DNA of 7,385 nucleotides from Bog-159 sp049511415 (GTDB taxonomy: Bacteria > Acidobacteriota > Terriglobia > Bryobacterales > Bryobacteraceae). The stretch is taken from NCBI GenBank assembly GCA_049511415.1, contig JBEKYC010000129.1, positions 1-7,385 on the forward strand. Direction: 5' to 3'. How positions within the stretch are numbered: position 1 is the stretch's first letter; the number at the start of each line of letters is the position of its first letter. A model generated the notes under the pieces. It saw only the letters and a list, made by a program, of their open reading frames with translations. It was not told the origin of the DNA and did no database searches. The position numbers and the translations under genes were made by a program. Positions 5,425 to 7,385 of the stretch are shown piece after piece.

Positions 5425-6288
5425 TCACTCCGACTTCCACGTCACCGTGAAGCTTGCCCCGTCCGATGCCAGCGCCGACGGAACCGCCGTGTCCTTGCTC
5501 TTGTCCGTTCCACTCTTGGTCGAAATCGATTCCTGTACCGCGCTGCCGAAATCGGTGATCGGTCCCGAGATCGATGAGTCCGTAGCTTCATCCGTGCCGC
5601 TGGTCACGCCCGTATACAACGCGCCGAAAGAATCCACGTCGAAATCAGAAAGTTTGGCACCGTCCATCTCTTCAATCCATTCCGCTGAATTCCTCATCGG
5701 CACGCCGCTCCCGTCCGCCCCTGTGAACTCCACTTCCTTGCTGAAGCCCTGCCCTGTCGTCTCGTTGGTGATCGCCACCAGATATTCGTTGTTGCCCTCG
5801 TACGTCACCGACGCCGAGAATTTATCGCCCGCCGCAATCGACACGTCCTTGATCGCGATGGTGTTGAGGGGGTAAAACTCATACCACACGTAATAGTACG
5901 GAGTATCGCCGAGACAGTCGGCATCCGTTCCTATCTGCTCGACCGTATTCGACGACCAGCCGTCAATGCCCACCCACTCCGACGAGTCTGTTTTCGGCGT
6001 CTTCGTGCAGTCCACCGCCGCCACGATCCACGATCCCTGCACGTATGTGAAGTCCGTACCGGTCACCGCGTACCCGGCCCAGATCGTGTTGTAAGAAACC
6101 GTGACATTCCGGATCGGGTCGTACACCGGTGGACGCGTTCCGGGCGCCACAATCCTCGGCCCATGCTGCCGCGGGACAAACCCCGCCGTCCCCACCGCTG
6201 AATCAGACCCGACAGGCTGCTGCGCCAAAGCAGGCACAGCGCTCAAAACCAACAACACTCCACAAATTGGAGCACATTTCGATAGCAT
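5425..6288 (-). CDS. Secreted G1-family glutamic endopeptidase (eqolisin type)
   Basis: The 287-residue product has a signal peptide (MLSKCAPICGVLLVLSAVPALAQ), a propeptide-like segment to about 65, and a G1 peptidase core. Family landmarks in order: IWAGYAV (69-75), VQGSW (83-87), EWVGIDGW (104-111), EQIGTD with the likely catalytic Gln118, WYEFYP (135-140), ETTGQGFSK (176-184) and NSAEWIEE with the likely catalytic Glu203. In this family a Gln/Glu pair activates water to cut peptide bonds, usually at acid pH. I aligned the pair from memory of scytalidoglutamic peptidase (VGIDG..., then NAEFIIE). Cys94 and Cys125 could form a disulfide. The ATG at 6288 gives a classic signal peptide; a GTG at 6309 with GAGGG 6 bases upstream is a real alternative adding seven residues. 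The regulatory-like protein gene follows on the same strand. Confidence 0.9.
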   Translation of the reverse strand: MLSKCAPICGVLLVLSAVPALAQQPVGSDSAVGTAGFVPRQHGPRIVAPGTRPPVYDPIRNVTVSYNTIWAGYAVTGTDFTYVQGSWIVAAVDCTKTPKTDSSEWVGIDGWSSNTVEQIGTDADCLGDTPYYYVWYEFYPLNTIAIKDVSIAAGDKFSASVTYEGNNEYLVAITNETTGQGFSKEVEFTGADGSGVPMRNSAEWIEEMDGAKLSDFDVDSFGALYTGVTSGTDEATDSSISGPITDFGSAVQESISTKSGTDKSKDTAVPSALASDGASFTVTWKSE

Positions 6289-6340
6289 AAGCCCCCCCGT
6301 TTCCGACACTTGGGACCCTCATCGTTCCCGAGGCCGCGAC

Positions 6341-6346
6341 ATTATC
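6341..6346 (-). promoter_or_regulatory. Possible -10 element for the G1 peptidase gene
   Basis: GATAAT on the minus strand matches TATAAT in 5 of 6 positions and lies 32-58 bases before the two candidate starts. No good -35 hexamer is visible at 16-19 bases; the best is CCGACG with three matches. Position and AT content are the main support. Confidence 0.25.
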
Positions 6347-6738
6347 CAAGATTTCGATTAGGGTCCGTCGGCTTCACTGATGCTAACTGCCGGTCGCCTC
6401 TCTTGTAAAGTCCTAGTGCCTAATTTTGCAGGTAACAGTACCTTCGTAGTGGTGCTGCACGGCAATGGAAGCGACATGGTCCCAGGGCCGGAGATGGCCC
6501 TGCCGAACCTGCTCCAGCCACGCCCCAACAGAATCGCGCGCTGGCCGACGATCTCGCGTGTCGCCTCACGACCGATGCGCCGAGGATTGCGTATCATTGG
6601 CCGGTACGCCGGTGCGTGGAGGCGGGGGCTGGCTCGTGATGGCCAAGGAGCCGTAGCCCGCGTCGCGTTTTTAACCCGCGCCCCAAAACTCCTCCTGGTC
6701 GCCTGCTGCACGCAGGAGGAAAATGCAGGTGAAGTCGA
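6347..6738. other. Intergenic stretch, no supported gene
   Basis: Between the G1 peptidase upstream region and the transposase relic I find no family-like protein on either strand. The plus-strand frame 6380-6916 is long, but its product is rich in R and P with no recognisable motif, and it runs antisense to the relic. The stretch includes the imperfect hairpin at 6622-6661. Confidence 0.4.
6622..6661. repeat. Imperfect GC-rich inverted repeat, REP-like
   Basis: GCGGGGGCTGGCTC at 6622-6635 pairs imperfectly with GAGCCGTAGCCCGC at 6648-6661 across a 12-base loop. A TTTTT run follows at 6668-6672 on the plus strand, but too far from the stem for a standard terminator. Its closeness to a transposase relic of the REP-associated type makes a REP-like origin reasonable, though unproven. 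Confidence 0.3.
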
Positions 6739-6910
6739 TCACCCCTCCCGCCCTTCCCGGCGGAAGTCCTTCATCCGCACGCGATGCTCGATGGCGGGCT
6801 GGCTGACACCCACCTCACAACCCGTCAACTCCCTCGCGGATCTCCTCCACCCAGATGTCCCCGCGCAGGATTCCGAGCGCCTACGCCACGGCTTCGTAAG
6901 AGCGACGCGG
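6739..6910 (-). pseudogene. Probable relic of a REP-associated tyrosine transposase, C-terminal end
   Basis: Two minus-strand frames together resemble the C-terminal part of REP-associated tyrosine (Y1, IS200-like) transposases. One frame reads RRSYEAVA, an in-frame TAG (6881-6883), then ALGILRGDIWVEEIREG. The next frame reads ARELTGCEVGVSQPAIEHRV and ends in a TGA at 6739-6741. In intact proteins an 'E.VA..LGI ... EEIR' segment is followed by 'LARELTG.SL.EIG..FGVS..AVS', a helix-turn-helix tail. Here the pieces are separated by a frame change, and some 20 residues appear deleted. The catalytic HUH and Tyr part is not present. The call is from remembered family style, so other helix-turn-helix proteins are possible. 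Confidence 0.33.
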
Positions 6911-6980
6911 CGGTGACCTCGACAGGGTGCTCGGCGCCGGCACGCCCCGGCTTCAACTTACGAATTGAACTCCGCGCCGC

Positions 6981-7385
6981 TTATTCTGGTTTTGTTGCCG
7001 CAACCGCCGGCTTCAAAGGCTTAGGTTGTGTCAGGCGCGGCAACATCTCCGCCCGCGTCGCCGTGTTATAGACAAACCACGCCATGACTGCCGATGACTG
7101 CATCACGTCGCCTTTAATCACGCGATCATAAACATCCATGTTCGAGTGATGGGTGCGCGTTCCGTACTCGATGGGATCCTGCATAAAACCGAACCCAGGC
7201 AACCCGATCCAGGTGAACGATGTGTGGTCGGTCCCGCCTGGCTGCCGCGTCGGTAGGGCAGTGGTGCCCACTACTGCCGTCGCACCCAGGTCGTGGAAAG
7301 GCTCAAGCCACGCTTCAAACAACGGCTTCACCATGTCGTTGCCGCCCACGCTGATCCCGCGAAAGCGCCCCGTGCCCGAATCGTC
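6981..7385 (-). CDS. M28 family zinc peptidase, carboxypeptidase-Q-like, C-terminal 134 residues
   Basis: The frame is open at the window edge and gives the last 134 residues. It opens with DDSGTGRFRG, which matches the 'D.GTG..RG' segment carrying a metal-ligand Asp in carboxypeptidase-Q-like M28 proteins, followed by VGGNDMVKPLFEAWLEPFHDL. Next come GGTDHTSF (50-57) and THHSNMDVYDR (78-88), whose His is expected to bind zinc. The family removes amino acids from peptide or dipeptide ends with two zinc ions, generally as an exported enzyme. The C-terminal tail is rich in K, P and A. The remaining metal ligands and any signal peptide lie beyond 7385. An ATG at 7334 and a GTG at 7349 are internal, not starts. 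No terminator is evident after the TAA at 6981. Confidence 0.88.
   Translation of the reverse strand, partial: DDSGTGRFRGISVGGNDMVKPLFEAWLEPFHDLGATAVVGTTALPTRQPGGTDHTSFTWIGLPGFGFMQDPIEYGTRTHHSNMDVYDRVIKGDVMQSSAVMAWFVYNTATRAEMLPRLTQPKPLKPAVAATKPE

Noticed and set aside
5447..5875. Plus-strand open frame of 142 codons
   Set aside because: Antisense of the G1 peptidase gene.
6380..6916. Plus-strand open frame of 178 codons
   Set aside because: R/P-rich product without motif; overlaps the minus-strand relic that has more recognisable segments.
1..7385. CRISPR array, tRNA, rRNA or riboswitch
   Set aside because: No regularly spaced repeats, tRNA-like arms or known RNA motifs were seen by eye; a covariance-model scan would be needed to exclude small RNAs.

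Overview
The window looks like part of an Acidobacteriota chromosome, probably from the Bryobacterales/Solibacter side. This is inferred from style and not proven. The reasons are fairly high GC, a secreted protein with a carboxypeptidase-regulatory-like domain, a bacterial G1 glutamic peptidase, a carboxypeptidase-Q-like M28 peptidase, an ISL3-type insertion sequence and many eroded, gene-poor stretches.

Left part (1-1665). The first 122 bases are one end of an ISL3-family insertion sequence, with the first 17 codons of its transposase on the minus strand, a subterminal hairpin and the terminal inverted repeat. Next comes an eroded minus-strand reading frame (379-915). It joins a recognisable conserved segment to a non-conserved middle and a coiled-coil plus membrane-anchor tail. 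The stretch 916-1665 holds no gene I can support, only a REP-like palindrome cluster near 1541-1588.

Middle part (1666-3470). A small lipoprotein gene (minus strand) has a strong palindrome just upstream of its start. Divergent from it is a small plus-strand gene whose C-terminus seems extended by a frameshift, and which runs a few bases into an exported single-domain cupin gene. A small minus-strand hypothetical gene converges on the cupin gene.

Right part (3827-7385). Three minus-strand genes encode exported proteins: a G1-family glutamic endopeptidase (eqolisin type), a multidomain regulatory-like protein just downstream of it, and the C-terminal end of an M28 zinc peptidase cut by the window edge. 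Between the two peptidase genes lies about 670 bases with a probable frameshifted remnant of a REP-associated tyrosine transposase and a REP-like hairpin.

Most intact genes have a signal peptide, a lipobox or a probable export signal, so the region looks like a scattered set of envelope and secreted proteins, two of them peptidases, in a background marked by insertion and decay. I see no convincing new defence or mobile system. The most useful leads are the G1 peptidase and its partner, the palindromic operator candidate, and the REP/RAYT relics.
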